From contig MFGS01000165.1 in the NCBI GenBank assembly GCA_001778355.1, positions 4,718-10,203 on the forward strand: a stretch of DNA of 5,486 bases. The letters run 5' to 3'. Below, in pieces: positions 5,023 through 5,486 of this stretch (its first letter is position 1; each line of letters starts with the position of its first letter). The notes below the pieces were generated by a model. It ran no database searches and was not told where the DNA came from. It saw only the letters and a program-made list of their open reading frames with translations. This stretch comes from Candidatus Firestonebacteria bacterium RIFOXYA2_FULL_40_8. Lineage in GTDB: Bacteria; Oederibacteriota; D2-FULL-39-29. A program made the position numbers and the translations under genes.

Positions 5023-5486
5023 TTATTTTGAGACAGTGAGGGTGATTGGGGGGATTTTGGTGGAATTGTCTGATGGATTCCAGGTTAGGTCTAAAGATAT
5101 TTTTTCGGAGGTTTTATTTGGCCATGTTATTTCTACTTCTACTGTTTTTTCGTTTTGGAGGTTCAGTTTGACTTGAGAGGGATGCTGTTCTGTCTTCCCG
5201 ACAGGAATAAGAACTACAAGAATATTTGTTTTTGTTATCTTGTCCGGGGTTTCCAGGGTGAGTTGATAACCTCTCTGCTCTTTTATTCCCTTGTCCACTT
5301 CCACGCCGCCCAGGACTATAGCGGGACCGGGGTCGCTTTTAAGATCTTTCGGGGAAAAAGAATAAACTAGAAGTTTTGCTTCCTTTACTTCAGAGACAAA
5401 CATGCCTGCTTCTTTTTTAAACTCCGTATCCGAATGAAGCAGCCATGAATATTTATGCGGTTTTTCCGAACTTATATCGTCAAAGA
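5023..5486 (-). CDS. 3' part of a probable heparinase II/III-like polysaccharide lyase
   Basis: The frame ends at TAA (5025-5023) and stays open through the window edge, so the ATG at 5403-5401 is internal and the gene starts outside. About 154 C-terminal residues are visible. The first ones read FDDISSEKPHKYSWLLH, close to the heparinase II/III-type C-terminal beta-sandwich pattern of an Asp strand followed by KPHxYxWLLH. It continues through AKLLVYSFSP, a GYQLTLETPD segment and a TNILVVLIPVG strand, also typical of that region. A final strand-rich, Lys- and Thr-rich tail closes the protein, perhaps an additional Ig-like part. Such lyases cleave uronic-acid-containing polysaccharides, usually in the periplasm. 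The catalytic alpha/alpha toroid is outside the window, so activity cannot be judged. It is on the same strand as the phosphoesterase, 206 bases ahead of it. Confidence 0.65.
   Translation of the reverse strand, partial: FDDISSEKPHKYSWLLHSDTEFKKEAGMFVSEVKEAKLLVYSFSPKDLKSDPGPAIVLGGVEVDKGIKEQRGYQLTLETPDKITKTNILVVLIPVGKTEQHPSQVKLNLQNEKTVEVEITWPNKTSEKISLDLTWNPSDNSTKIPPITLTVSK

Overview
The window looks like bacterial chromosome with fairly AT-rich, Gram-negative-type content: an exported protein with a Sec signal peptide, an exported-type polysaccharide-lyase-like protein, and ordinary sigma-70-style promoters and Shine-Dalgarno sites. The sequence alone does not fix the phylum. Only five protein genes are convincingly intact or open. 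The rest is decayed mobile DNA and repeats.

Left part (1-1482): an AT-rich, hairpin-bearing stretch leads to a minus-strand MarR-family regulator (337-828) with a good promoter and Shine-Dalgarno. It is followed by a wreck of an IS21-family insertion sequence. A piece of the IstA N-terminus (about 996-1117) runs into an IstB fragment (about 1118-1420) that can be followed only by changing reading frame three times. Inverted repeats flank both ends of this wreck.

Middle (1483-2794): an intact short-chain dehydrogenase/reductase gene (1483-2199) starts from a strong Shine-Dalgarno just after the IS21 remains. It is followed within a few bases by what looks like the last codons of an IS3-family transposase (2202-2252). 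Then come about 500 bases without a recognisable gene. They hold a truncated leader-like ORF, three CGCACA repeats exactly 22 bp apart, and a GC-rich 20-bp tandem pair.

Right part (2795-5486): a cytoplasmic SGNH/GDSL-hydrolase-like gene on the plus strand (2795-3511) converges on an exported purple-acid-phosphatase-like metallophosphoesterase on the minus strand (start best placed at 4816, end 3566). Upstream on the same strand lies the open-ended 3' part of a probable heparinase II/III-like polysaccharide lyase (5023 to the window edge). The last three genes could all act on glycans or glycan esters, but the phosphoesterase has its own promoter, so a shared pathway is only an inference.

I see no RNA gene, CRISPR array, or clear new multi-gene system. 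The most interesting items are the 22-bp-phased repeats, the phosphoesterase that lacks the purple-acid-phosphatase tyrosine, the SDR gene caught between two IS scars, and the strong inverted repeats.
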